Shown piece after piece: positions 16,294-24,493 of a stretch of 38,481 bases of DNA; the stretch's first letter is position 1; every line of letters begins with the position of its first letter. The position numbers and the translations under genes were made by a program. Below the pieces are notes generated by a model, which saw only the letters and a list, made by a program, of their open reading frames with translations, ran no database searches and was not told the origin of the DNA. Source of the DNA: Clostridia bacterium (lineage in GTDB: Bacteria; Bacillota; Clostridia; Oscillospirales; CAG-272); NCBI GenBank assembly GCA_017412675.1, contig JAFPWV010000167.1, positions 1-38,481 of the forward strand. The letters are read 5' to 3'.

Positions 16294-17763
16294 ATGAAAA
16301 AGCGCATCCTATCCTTCCTCCTCGCGCTGCTCCTTCTCGCGGCATTCCCCGCCTGTTCCTCGCAGGAGCAGGAGAACGCGTCGCAGAATCCGACGGCGGA
16401 CGGGGAAACGCCTGCGGGACAGACGGAAGCGGAAGCCGAGCCGGAGCCGGACAAATTCGATTACGCGAAGCAGAAATATGAGGAGATCGCCGCAGCGGAT
16501 TACGACGGCGCGGATTTCGGCATCACCTCGCAGGCGGCGACCGGAAACTCCGAAAAGGAGATCTGGGTCGAAACGCTGACGGGCGACGTGGTCAACGACG
16601 CGGTCTTCAACCGGAACCTCGCGATCAACGAGCGGTTCAACTGCTCGATCGAGCTCACGCCCGGCGACGTGAACGGCATCATCCGGCAGGCCGTGACCTC
16701 GGGGGACGAAAGCTACAAGCTCGCGTTCCCGAACATGGCGACGGCAGCCACCATGGCGCAGGCCGGGTATCTCATGAATTACAAGAACCTCGACAACCTG
16801 AACCTCACCGAGGCGTGGTGGGACCAGGGCACGCTCGCCATGCAGATCGGCGGCAAGGTCTTCTTCATGAACGGCGACATCAACTATCTCGACAACGACG
16901 TCACCTACATTCAGCTCTTCAACAAGCAGCTGATCGCGGACATGGGCCTCGAGGTGCCGTACGATCTCGTCCGCGAAGGGAAGTGGACGATCGACGAATT
17001 CCGGCAGATGTGCGTGAATGTGACGACCGACCTCGACGGCGACGGCGCGTACACGGACAAGGACCGCTACGGATACGTCACGACGGGCGAAGGTCCCTGC
17101 ACCTTCTTCTATGGCTCCGGGCTGACCCTCGTCAAGTACGACGCGGACGGCATTCCCGTTCTGGATGTCGATATGGACAAGACGGTCGCGACGCTCGAAA
17201 AGGTCGTGAAGATCGTCTCGGAGGACAACATCACCCGCATCCCGTCCGACGTCGCGGTCGGCAAGGCCATGTTCATGGAGGACCGCGTCCTGTTCTACGG
17301 CGAGGTGCTCAGCTATATCGTCAACGTCCGCGACATGGAGACGGCCTTCGGCGTGCTTCCGATCCCGAAATACGATGAGGCGCAGGAAAAGTACTACACC
17401 TACTGCAACGCGATCTCCTCGACGGCGTGCGTCCCGCGGATCCCCTCGGATTTCGGCATGATCACCGCGGTCCTCGAGGGCATGGCGATCCAGTCCTTCA
17501 TTCAGGTGACGCCGGCGTACTATGACATCGCGCTCACCCGGAAATACGCCCGCGACGACGCCTCGTCGGAAATGCTCGACATCGCGCTCGCCTACCGCGT
17601 CTACGACATCGGGCGGTTCTATTCCCAGATCGGCATCGGCAACATCTTCCAGGAGCTCGCCGCGAAGGGATCGACGGATTTCGCCTCGTCCTATGCGAAG
17701 CACGAAAAGGCCGCGCTGAAAATGCTCGACAAACTCATCAGGGACTTCGACGGGATCGATTGA
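16294..17763 (+). CDS. Extracellular solute-binding lipoprotein (long type)
   Basis: A 489-residue lipoprotein with signal MKKRILSFLLALLLLAAFPAC and a low-complexity E/Q/T linker. The mature protein carries ETLTGDVVNDAVFNRNLAINERF, WWDQGT, EGKWTIDEF and a DLDGDGAYTDKDRYG segment, as in one clostridial subfamily of type 1 solute-binding proteins. DxDxDG in this segment could bind calcium. It is paralogous to the protein at 34786-36249. ATG 16294 is chosen over upstream starts because CGGAGG precedes it and the signal peptide begins there. No permease or ATPase gene is nearby. It probably captures oligosaccharides made by the preceding enzyme. Confidence 0.8.
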   Translation: MKKRILSFLLALLLLAAFPACSSQEQENASQNPTADGETPAGQTEAEAEPEPDKFDYAKQKYEEIAAADYDGADFGITSQAATGNSEKEIWVETLTGDVVNDAVFNRNLAINERFNCSIELTPGDVNGIIRQAVTSGDESYKLAFPNMATAATMAQAGYLMNYKNLDNLNLTEAWWDQGTLAMQIGGKVFFMNGDINYLDNDVTYIQLFNKQLIADMGLEVPYDLVREGKWTIDEFRQMCVNVTTDLDGDGAYTDKDRYGYVTTGEGPCTFFYGSGLTLVKYDADGIPVLDVDMDKTVATLEKVVKIVSEDNITRIPSDVAVGKAMFMEDRVLFYGEVLSYIVNVRDMETAFGVLPIPKYDEAQEKYYTYCNAISSTACVPRIPSDFGMITAVLEGMAIQSFIQVTPAYYDIALTRKYARDDASSEMLDIALAYRVYDIGRFYSQIGIGNIFQELAAKGSTDFASSYAKHEKAALKMLDKLIRDFDGID

Positions 17764-17797
17764 CGGATTTCGGAGAAGACAGCGGAGGAGATCTGAC

Positions 17798-18616
17798 ATG
17801 AAAAATGAAATCCACATGCTTGAGTCGGTCATCGACACGATCTGCAACAGCTTTCTCATCACCACGGAGGACGGCCGGGTCATCGCGATCGACGGCGGCT
17901 ACCAGCAGGAGACCGATCACTTCCTCAGCTATCTGAAGAAGCTGACCGGGAGCGAGCGGCCGCGCATCGACGCGTGGTTCCTCACCCATCCGCACGACGA
18001 CCACTGCAACAACTTCTTCGAGATCGTCGAGCACCGCCCGGACGAAGTCGACATCGGGGTCGTGTACCTCAACTTCCCGTCGAAGGGCTTCTTCGAGGGG
18101 ACCGTCGGGAGGGACGATTCCGCGGCGCAGACGATGGAGGACTTCTACCGCGTCCTGCCGCGCATCGCAGACCGGGTCCGCATCCTCTCCGGCGGGGACG
18201 AGTTCGACATCGGCGCGGCGCACATCCGGATGCTCTATTCGCAGGACTTCGAGTTCAAGGGCTGCAACAACGCCTCCCTCGTCTTCCGCATGGATCTCGG
18301 CAGAAGGAGCGCGCTCTTCACCGGGGATGCGGGCGTCGAAGCCGGGGAAAAGATCGTGCGGCTCTGGGGCGAGAGCGGGATCCTCGACTGCGAGATCTGC
18401 CAGATGGCGCACCACGGGCAGAACGGCTGCGACCGACCGTTCTATGAGGCCGTGAAGCCGGAGATCTGTCTCTGGCCGACGCCGTCGTGGCTCTGGACGA
18501 ACAACAACGGGACCGGGCCGTACCGGACGCTCGAGACGCGCCGCTGGATGGAGGAGCTCGGCGTGAAGGATAACCTCGTCAACAAGGACGGCGACCAGGT
18601 TTTGTCGATGGATTGA
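17798..18616 (+). CDS. Metallo-beta-lactamase-fold hydrolase
   Basis: A 272-residue MBL-fold protein without signal peptide. The metal motif THPHDDH (His64, His66, Asp68, His69) is intact, followed by ALFTGDAG with the bridging Asp and QMAHHGQNG with a further His. The strand IDGGYQQE matches the usual D-G-G entry. The closest-looking group is ComEC-type MBL domains, which often cleave phosphoesters, but no competence membrane domain is present and the function is undefined. GGAGGAG lies upstream of the ATG, 34 nt after the solute-binding gene. Last gene of the operon, followed by a terminator. A role in the same glycan pathway is inferred from position only. Confidence 0.8.
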   Translation: MKNEIHMLESVIDTICNSFLITTEDGRVIAIDGGYQQETDHFLSYLKKLTGSERPRIDAWFLTHPHDDHCNNFFEIVEHRPDEVDIGVVYLNFPSKGFFEGTVGRDDSAAQTMEDFYRVLPRIADRVRILSGGDEFDIGAAHIRMLYSQDFEFKGCNNASLVFRMDLGRRSALFTGDAGVEAGEKIVRLWGESGILDCEICQMAHHGQNGCDRPFYEAVKPEICLWPTPSWLWTNNNGTGPYRTLETRRWMEELGVKDNLVNKDGDQVLSMD

Positions 18617-18635
18617 CGGATCGAAACAAGCAGAA

Positions 18636-18676
18636 AACAGCCCGATCAGACGGTTCGCGCCGCTGGTCGGGCTGTT
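18636..18676. terminator. Bidirectional terminator between MBL and PfkB genes
   Basis: AACAGCCCGATCAG (18636-18649) pairs with CTGGTCGGGCTGTT (18663-18676), 14 bp with one G-T wobble. It has an A-run on the left and T-containing sequence on the right, between converging genes. Confidence 0.85.
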
Positions 18677-18706
18677 GTCATGCGGTCATCTACGTGATGA
18701 TGCGTT

Positions 18707-19597
18707 TCATTGCGCCTTCTCCTTCGCCTCTCTGACGAACGCCTCCGGGATCGCCTCGGTGTTCGAGACGACAACGCGGCAGCGGTCTGCGGCAAAGCGG
18801 ATGGCCTCGGCGATGTCCCCGGCCGCCATCCAGCAGTGCAGGAACGACGCGCCGTAGCAGTCGCCCGCGCCGACCGTGGAGACGACCTCGACGGCCTCCG
18901 GCTTGCCCGAGAAGTGCGCGGTGCCGGTTTCGTAATCGTAGACCGCCGAGCCGTCCGCGTCGAGGGTGTAGACGAGCAGCCGCACGTTCGGGAATGCCTT
19001 GTGCACCGCGTCCGGGAAGGGAAGCGCGGGATCGGTCAGGCCGCAGTCCGGGAAGAAATGCGCCTCCTCGCGGCTGACCTTCGCGACGGTCGCGCGCTCC
19101 ATGCAGAGGGCGAGGGAATCGCGGTCCCAGCAGCCTTCCCGGATGTTCACGTCGCAGAAGATCTCGGGGAAGTTGACCCGGTCGAGGATCGCGCGGACCG
19201 ATGCGCGGGAGACGGGGCTGCGCTGGGAGAGGGTGTTGAAGTAGAAGACGTCGAATCCGGCTTTCCCGATCGCGTCGATCGTCCCGTCGTCCGCCCGGAG
19301 GTTGTCGTACGCGGTGTCCTGGAGCACATGATAGGAGGGCATGCCGCCTTCGCCGAGCGTGACGATGCACTGTCCGGTCGGACGGTCCGATAATTGGATA
19401 AAATCATCGCGGATGCCGTAATCCCGGATCATCTCCGCCGCGCGCCTGCCGAGCTCGTCTCGTCCGAGTCCGGTGAACAGCCAGGTCTCGTCCCCGAGCA
19501 GGGCCAGATTCGCGCAGAAATTGAGCGACGCGCCGCCGAGGGTGCTTTTGTCGGGATAGACGTCCCAGATCGTTTCGCCGAATACGAGGATTCTCAT
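18707..19597 (-). CDS. PfkB-family sugar kinase (fructokinase-like)
   Basis: A 296-residue ribokinase-fold kinase. It begins ILVFGETIWDVYPDKSTLGGASLNFCANLALLG, which combines the fructokinase-like GE-x-x-D-x-x-P start with PfkB signature 1, and carries VGAGDCYGASF with catalytic Asp246. It probably phosphorylates fructose or a related sugar; fructokinase-like is by resemblance only. AAAGGAG precedes the ATG. It lies 16 nt after the GxGYxYP gene and is co-transcribed with it, so it likely handles a sugar released by that enzyme. It is clearly different from the PfkB kinase at 4573. Confidence 0.85.
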   Translation of the reverse strand: MRILVFGETIWDVYPDKSTLGGASLNFCANLALLGDETWLFTGLGRDELGRRAAEMIRDYGIRDDFIQLSDRPTGQCIVTLGEGGMPSYHVLQDTAYDNLRADDGTIDAIGKAGFDVFYFNTLSQRSPVSRASVRAILDRVNFPEIFCDVNIREGCWDRDSLALCMERATVAKVSREEAHFFPDCGLTDPALPFPDAVHKAFPNVRLLVYTLDADGSAVYDYETGTAHFSGKPEAVEVVSTVGAGDCYGASFLHCWMAAGDIAEAIRFAADRCRVVVSNTEAIPEAFVREAKEKAQ

Positions 19598-19613
19598 GGG
19601 TGCTCCTTTCGCG

Positions 19614-21350
19614 TCAATAGGTCCGGCCGCTCTCGACGGCCTCTTTCAGATAGTCGAAGAAGGTGAAGGGATCGAGCAGCTCGACGCCCGGGACGAGGCG
19701 CTTCAGCTCCGCAAGGATCCGGTCGTGGTCCGTCGGGCTGACGAGGATGGTGCGGAAGACGTGAAACTTCTTGTCCGGGTGCGCGTTCTTCATCCAGGCC
19801 GCCGCAGCCTCCGCCGCCTTTTTCGGATCGGTGTGCTCGACGGCGATGTCGCAGGTGTGCGGGAGGAAGGGAACGCCGTTCACGACCGAGGCGGCATCCC
19901 CGGCTCCGAGATATGCCACCCCGCCCTTGGCAAACCGGGCGAGATCGTATTTCTGCCTGGTGTCCAGAGGATGGTTCCCGCCGATGACGAAGCCGATGTG
20001 GGAGAGGTCGAACCGTTCAAAATAGGGAAGGTTGTGCGCGACGTTCGCCTCCGCGCCGGACGGCAGGTCGGAGTGGATGCGCGGGGGATAGAGCAGGCGG
20101 GGGTTGTTGTATCCCGCGCCGGAATCACCCGCGGCGAAGTAATCGCGGTCCGTGAAGTTCCGGTACACATAGTCGAACGCCATCGGGATGCGGTCGGAGA
20201 GGTTCGGATTGAAGCACCACATCAGGGGATTCTTCCCGAGCATGGGATCCTTCGCCCAGCGCGGGATGAAACGCGCCGTCCACGCAGCGGCATCGTAATC
20301 CCCGACGTAGAAGAGGACGTAGGTTTTTTCGGGATCGTAACCGCCGGCGGGAGGCATGGGCTTCCGGTTTTCATAATGCGGGGCGAGGGGATAGTGCATC
20401 CAGACGGAAGCGCTGCCCAGTCCGCAGTATCCGGCGGCATCCGCGTCCTTCACGCAGTTGTAGGCCGAGAAGATCTCCGTCAGCCGCCATTCCGCTTCCA
20501 CCGGTTCATGGCTGCCCCGTCCGCCGTGGGTGGTGTATTTCAAATGCCACGGGTTGAAACCGCAGACGGTGAGGATCCGCTCCCCGCCGCTCTTCTCGTA
20601 CGCGGTTAGCAGGATGCGCTTCATCGTGGCGAGGTCGCAGCCGGGGGCCTGACCGGGATCGTCGCAGGGGGCTTCGTCGTCGAACGCGAAGAGATCGAAC
20701 ACGAACGCGCGCTTGGCGCAGGCGTAGTCCATGTTCGGCACGAAGGCGTTGCCGAGATCGGGGTAATACGGACGGTCCGGCGCCCAGCTCATGCCGTCGA
20801 GGGTGAAGAAGAGCACCTCGTCCGACATCGACCCGCGGCACCGCTCGAGCGCCCAGACGTACACGTCGCATTTGGCCGAGCCGGTCGAGGGTTCTCCGGT
20901 CTGCCACACGGTCCCGTGTCCGGGAAAACGGTGTGTGAGATCGAGCCGCACGTCGGCCCCGGTCAGGGAACGGATCGTCTCGAGCGCGCGGCTCCCGGAG
21001 CGGACGGGGAGAAGCCCTTCGCATCCGCATACCGTCGTCGCGGCGTTGCAGGTGGCGGGGACGGCGGGATCCCAGAGGATCAGACCGTGCTCCCGGATCG
21101 TCCCGGCGTACCGGCGGAGCAGATCGTCAAAGGTCCCGATCTCCTCGATGGGCTCCCGTTCGAGGAAATTCCCCGGCGCGCGGCACCAGTCGAGCCAAAA
21201 GCGGTCATGCTCCTCCCACTCGAGGAAGAGTGTCGGCCGCTCGCGGTTCAAGAGTCCCTGGAGACAGGCGGCAAAGCGGGCAAGGTCATAGCGGAGGACG
21301 GTATCGCTTCCGAGCGCGTCCAGCGCGGGTTTTACGGGAAGATACAGCAT
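19614..21350 (-). CDS. GxGYxYP-type putative glycoside hydrolase
   Basis: A 578-residue cytoplasmic protein of the GxGYxYP putative glycoside hydrolase family. The signature appears as AAGDSGAGYNNPRLL around residue 410, slightly diverged from the family's name motif. Other features are the N-terminal RYDLARFAACLQGLLNRERPTLFLEW segment, TYVLFYVGDYDAAAWTARFIP, and MWCFNPNLSDRIPMAFDYVY. The family is predicted to be glycosidase-like, but activity is poorly documented. No signal peptide. GAGGAGG lies just upstream of the ATG at 21350. First gene of a two-gene unit with a PfkB kinase, implying that a product is phosphorylated; this is inference. Confidence 0.78.
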   Translation of the reverse strand: MLYLPVKPALDALGSDTVLRYDLARFAACLQGLLNRERPTLFLEWEEHDRFWLDWCRAPGNFLEREPIEEIGTFDDLLRRYAGTIREHGLILWDPAVPATCNAATTVCGCEGLLPVRSGSRALETIRSLTGADVRLDLTHRFPGHGTVWQTGEPSTGSAKCDVYVWALERCRGSMSDEVLFFTLDGMSWAPDRPYYPDLGNAFVPNMDYACAKRAFVFDLFAFDDEAPCDDPGQAPGCDLATMKRILLTAYEKSGGERILTVCGFNPWHLKYTTHGGRGSHEPVEAEWRLTEIFSAYNCVKDADAAGYCGLGSASVWMHYPLAPHYENRKPMPPAGGYDPEKTYVLFYVGDYDAAAWTARFIPRWAKDPMLGKNPLMWCFNPNLSDRIPMAFDYVYRNFTDRDYFAAGDSGAGYNNPRLLYPPRIHSDLPSGAEANVAHNLPYFERFDLSHIGFVIGGNHPLDTRQKYDLARFAKGGVAYLGAGDAASVVNGVPFLPHTCDIAVEHTDPKKAAEAAAAWMKNAHPDKKFHVFRTILVSPTDHDRILAELKRLVPGVELLDPFTFFDYLKEAVESGRTY

Positions 21351-21365
21351 CGTTTCCTCCTCGCG

Positions 21366-21380
21366 GCACGGGTCCCGTGC
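21366..21380. repeat. Small palindrome in the leader of the GxGYxYP gene
   Basis: GCACGGG (21366-21372) and CCCGTGC (21374-21380) form a perfect 7-bp inverted repeat with a single central base. It lies between the minus-strand -10 element and the ribosome binding site, where a repressor could bind. Alternatively it is chance in GC-rich DNA. Confidence 0.4.
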
Positions 21381-21398
21381 TTCTTTATTCTATGCTCC

Positions 21399-21427
21399 AT
21401 TATACCGGAAAACCGCACCGTTTGCAA
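21399..21427 (-). promoter_or_regulatory. Promoter of the GxGYxYP-PfkB unit
   Basis: On the minus strand TTGCAA (plus 21422-21427) and TATAAT (plus 21399-21404) have a 17-bp spacer. It begins only 12 bp after the stop of the upstream solute-binding gene, and no hairpin separates them, so some read-through is possible. Confidence 0.75.
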
Positions 21428-21438
21428 GGGGGAAGCGC

Positions 21439-22902
21439 TTATTCGCTCGCGTAAAGCTCGAGGGTGCTGCGGAATCGCTTGTAACAGTCGCTCCACGGCT
21501 TGTCCCCGCGGACGTAGGGCATGATTTCGAGCTGGAGATAGCGCTTGATGATCGGCGGGATGATCGTCGTTCCCGTCGGAGCGCTCACCAGCGCGAACAG
21601 TGCGTCGGCATCCTTTTCCGTGATGACGACCCCGTCGACGTCGGGATACTCTTGATTCGTCCCGTACACCATCCCGCGGAGCGCGTTTTTGTTTACGGGC
21701 AGCCCGATCCGAAGATTGCTGAGGCCCGCGGAGCTCCGGCCGCCCTGCAGCTCCTCGGAGAGCAGGATCATCAAAAGCCGGTATGCGTTCCGCTTGTTTT
21801 TCGCGCCTTGCGGGATGGCGGCGAGGGAGCAGATCTGCGCGGTCATGCCGTCGCGGCAGTCAGGCATGGCGAACACCAGAGGGGTCTCCTCCAGCGACCG
21901 CAGGCCCCGCATGAGCCCGTAGATCGAATAGGTCGCGTTCAGTTCGCCGACGAACAGTCCCTTCCTCTCCGCCAGCGCCTCGCCGAGCGTATTGTTCATA
22001 TAAAACGCCCGTTCTTCCCGATAGTATAGCCGGGCGGCGTCCGCGATCTTCTTCATCTTCGTTTCGTCCAGAGCAGCGGTCCCATTCGCGTAATCGATGA
22101 CGTCGAGGCCCGCGTATTCATAGAGGTCGTACAGATCGACCGCGTTCTGGTGACCGAGGGGGACGAGGAGCATATCGCCCTCCGGCACGCGCTCCTTATA
22201 CCGGATCAGGGCGTCGGTAAAACGCTCCCACGTGGAGAAGTCCTCCGGCGTCAATCCGGCGTCCGCGAGCGTTTCCTCGGTGGTTTCGAGGATCGGGCAG
22301 AGGTATTCGACGGGGAGGAAGTACCGCCCTCCACGGTACAGGCCGCCGTCCATCACGCCCTCGACGTAATCCTCCGGGCGGTAATCGGGATCGCTTCGGA
22401 GATAGGGATCGAGATCCTCGAAAATGCCCGCGGAGACGGTCTTGTAGATGTCCGGCAGGTCGATCCCGAACGAAAACAGGAGATCGGGTCCCCGGCCTGC
22501 GGGGATCTCGGTGCGGATGAGGGCTTCGTATTCGTCGTCCCCGAGCGTTTTCGTCGTCACGTTGACGCCGGGATACAGCCGTTTGAAGATCTCCACCGCC
22601 GGGTTCAGCGTCACGCCGAGCATGTCCGTGGTATAGACCGTCAGCGATCCCGTTTCCTCCGGCAGCACGAAATCGGAATCATCCGGCGTCGGCCGCGCGG
22701 TCTCGGCGGGTTCGGTCTCCTCCGGGCTGATGGGAGCGGCATCCGGCGCGGCGGACGCTTCCTTGCCGGGCGGGACGGCCTCGGAGGGTTGATTTTGGGA
22801 TGGCGGCGCGGGCTGTTCTTGCTTCACACAGCCGACGGGCAGCGCGATCAGCAGCAGGGCGGTGAGGAGCAGGGAAAGGGTGCGGGTGAAGTTTCGTTTC
22901 AT
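21439..22902 (-). CDS. Extracellular solute-binding lipoprotein (sugar type)
   Basis: A 487-residue lipoprotein beginning MKRNFTRTLSLLLTALLLIALPVGC, a clear lipobox, then a Pro/Glu/Ala linker. The mature protein begins ETGSLTVYTTDMLGV and carries FKRLYPGVNVTTKTLG and GRGPDLLFSF, the classical type 1 sugar-binding protein start. LPVEYLCPILE and WERFTDALIRY follow in the expected order. The open frame extends upstream to 23151, but ATG 22902 is chosen because CGGAGGAAC precedes it and the signal peptide starts there. No transporter membrane genes are adjacent. It is transcribed toward the GxGYxYP unit. A -10-like TATAAG lies at plus 22949-22954, but I see no convincing -35. Confidence 0.85.
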   Translation of the reverse strand: MKRNFTRTLSLLLTALLLIALPVGCVKQEQPAPPSQNQPSEAVPPGKEASAAPDAAPISPEETEPAETARPTPDDSDFVLPEETGSLTVYTTDMLGVTLNPAVEIFKRLYPGVNVTTKTLGDDEYEALIRTEIPAGRGPDLLFSFGIDLPDIYKTVSAGIFEDLDPYLRSDPDYRPEDYVEGVMDGGLYRGGRYFLPVEYLCPILETTEETLADAGLTPEDFSTWERFTDALIRYKERVPEGDMLLVPLGHQNAVDLYDLYEYAGLDVIDYANGTAALDETKMKKIADAARLYYREERAFYMNNTLGEALAERKGLFVGELNATYSIYGLMRGLRSLEETPLVFAMPDCRDGMTAQICSLAAIPQGAKNKRNAYRLLMILLSEELQGGRSSAGLSNLRIGLPVNKNALRGMVYGTNQEYPDVDGVVITEKDADALFALVSAPTGTTIIPPIIKRYLQLEIMPYVRGDKPWSDCYKRFRSTLELYASE

Positions 22903-23063
22903 GAGGTTCCTCCGTGAGCGTGTTTGCGGGGTCCATCGATCCCCCTTGCTTATAATGACGTTTTTTTCATACAAACGTTGCGGAGAATTCCAAATTGTTG
23001 CCGAATTTACATTTTGTTCACAAAAATCCTCTCTCCTCCGCCGCCCGGGACGCACAGCCGTGC

Positions 23064-23088
23064 TATAATAGACGCACAAGCCCCCCCC
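23064..23088 (+). promoter_or_regulatory. -10 element and C-tract leader of the GH32-like gene
   Basis: TATAAT at 23064-23069 is a perfect -10, but the sequence 17-18 bp upstream (near CCGCCC) is not a -35, so an activator may be needed. A run of eight C residues (23081-23088) lies between the expected start point and the ribosome binding site GAAAGGAG. Confidence 0.5.
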
Positions 23089-23102
23089 GAAAGGAGATCC
23101 CC

Positions 23103-24413
23103 ATGAAACTCTTTCGCTTTCCCGCCCCGCTGACGGCGTCCATTGCCGCACCGGACGGATCGGCCGCTCTGACCTTCGAGGCGCGCCGCGCGGACGGCGG
23201 ATGGATCCAGACCGTGCGCCTGTGGTCCGACGCGCATCCGGAACCGCTGATCCTCACGGCTTCCGACGTGACGTCCGGCGCGTCTGCCGCGCTTCTGGTC
23301 CACCCGTGGCGCGCGGAATTCTGGATCGACGGACATCTTGCAGACGAGGAGTGGCCCGACGGGGAACTTCCCCTTTCCCGCATCCCCGATGCGCGCTTCC
23401 TCGCCGCCGGCGTTTCCGTGACTTCCGATCCCGATGCGGACGACCGGGCGAATCTGCCCCTCCGCGCCCCGGATTTCAAGACCGACTGCGGCATTTCCGC
23501 GAACGACGGCTCTCCGACGGTCATCGGGCGGCTGCTCTCCGCGAACGGTGAGAATCCCGCCGAAGGATGGAAGCCCTCCGATCCGGGCGTTTTCGCGGGC
23601 GACTGCATGCCCTTCACGGACACCGATCCCGACGGCGAAGAGCGGTATCACGTTCTGTATCTCAAGGACCGCCGCCATCACCGGAGTAAGTGGCACAAGG
23701 GCGCGCATCAATGGGCGCATCTCTCCACGCGGGACTTTCAAAACTGGGATCTGCACCCGCTCGCCGTGTCGATCGACGCCCCGGAGGAGGGTTCGATCTG
23801 CACGGGTTCATGGCTCAAATGCGCCGACGGGACGCACGCGCTCTATTATACCGTCCGGCAGATCGATTCATCCCCCGCGCCGATCCTCCGCTCCGTGTCG
23901 GAGGACGGTTATCATTTCCGACGCGATCCGGACCTGCGCATCGTTCTGAGCGGGCGGTATCACGGCCCGAGCGCGCGGGACCCGAAGATCGTGCGGGCGG
24001 AGGACGGCTCATACCACATGTTCGTCACGACCTCGCTCATGACCGGGGAGGGGGCGGGTCACGGCTGCCTCGCGCACCTCGTCTCAAAGGACGGCGCGGC
24101 CTGGCGGGAGACCGATCCCATCTACGTCTCGCCGGACGGGGATCAGCCGGAATGCTCGGACTACTTCGCCCTGAACGGCTGGTATTATCTCATCTTCAGC
24201 CATCGCGGACGCGGGCAGTACCGCCTGTCGCGTGAGCCGTTCACGGGCTGGATCGTGCCGGAGAAAGCGGACATCCCCTGCGAGAGCGTCCCGAAGGCGG
24301 CGATTTGGCACGGGCGGATCCTCTTCACCGGCTTTTCCCGGATCGAGGGCTACGCCGGGACGCTGACCTTCACCGAAGCATGGCAGGACCCCGACGGCAC
24401 GCTGCGGTTCTGA
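23103..24413 (+). CDS. GH32/GH43-like five-bladed propeller glycosidase
   Basis: A 436-residue cytoplasmic protein. After a beta-rich N-terminal ~155 residues comes a GH32/68/43-type catalytic region: AGDCMPF (Asp167, in the place of the usual N-D-P-N-G nucleophile), WHKGAHQWAHLSTRDFQNW, ARDPKI (Asp293, transition-state stabiliser) and PECSDYF (Glu350, in the place of the usual E-C-P acid/base). The three acidic residues are in the expected order and spacing. GH32 enzymes hydrolyse fructans and sucrose-like bonds, but the altered motifs make specificity uncertain. ATG 23103 has GAAAGGAG 7 nt upstream. It stands alone between a divergent and a convergent solute-binding gene. Confidence 0.75.
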   Translation: MKLFRFPAPLTASIAAPDGSAALTFEARRADGGWIQTVRLWSDAHPEPLILTASDVTSGASAALLVHPWRAEFWIDGHLADEEWPDGELPLSRIPDARFLAAGVSVTSDPDADDRANLPLRAPDFKTDCGISANDGSPTVIGRLLSANGENPAEGWKPSDPGVFAGDCMPFTDTDPDGEERYHVLYLKDRRHHRSKWHKGAHQWAHLSTRDFQNWDLHPLAVSIDAPEEGSICTGSWLKCADGTHALYYTVRQIDSSPAPILRSVSEDGYHFRRDPDLRIVLSGRYHGPSARDPKIVRAEDGSYHMFVTTSLMTGEGAGHGCLAHLVSKDGAAWRETDPIYVSPDGDQPECSDYFALNGWYYLIFSHRGRGQYRLSREPFTGWIVPEKADIPCESVPKAAIWHGRILFTGFSRIEGYAGTLTFTEAWQDPDGTLRF

Positions 24414-24447
24414 TCACAGGACCTTACAAATCCCCGAAAACAGAAAG

Positions 24448-24482
24448 ATCCCGGACAGGAGCGCTTCCGTCCGGGATTTTTG
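24448..24482. terminator. Terminator between GH32-like and propeller-SBP genes
   Basis: ATCCCGGAC (24448-24456) pairs with GTCCGGGAT (24469-24477), a perfect 9-bp stem with a 12-nt loop followed by TTTT on the plus strand. The opposite side is less T-rich, so the minus direction is weaker. Confidence 0.85.
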
Positions 24483-24493
24483 GATTCAGCGGT

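Noticed and set aside
13742..16345. An 867-codon minus-strand open frame opposite the GH99-like gene
   Set aside because: Same antisense artefact. Its translation shows no domains and is rich in R/V/D, and the plus-strand product has a signal peptide and family motifs.
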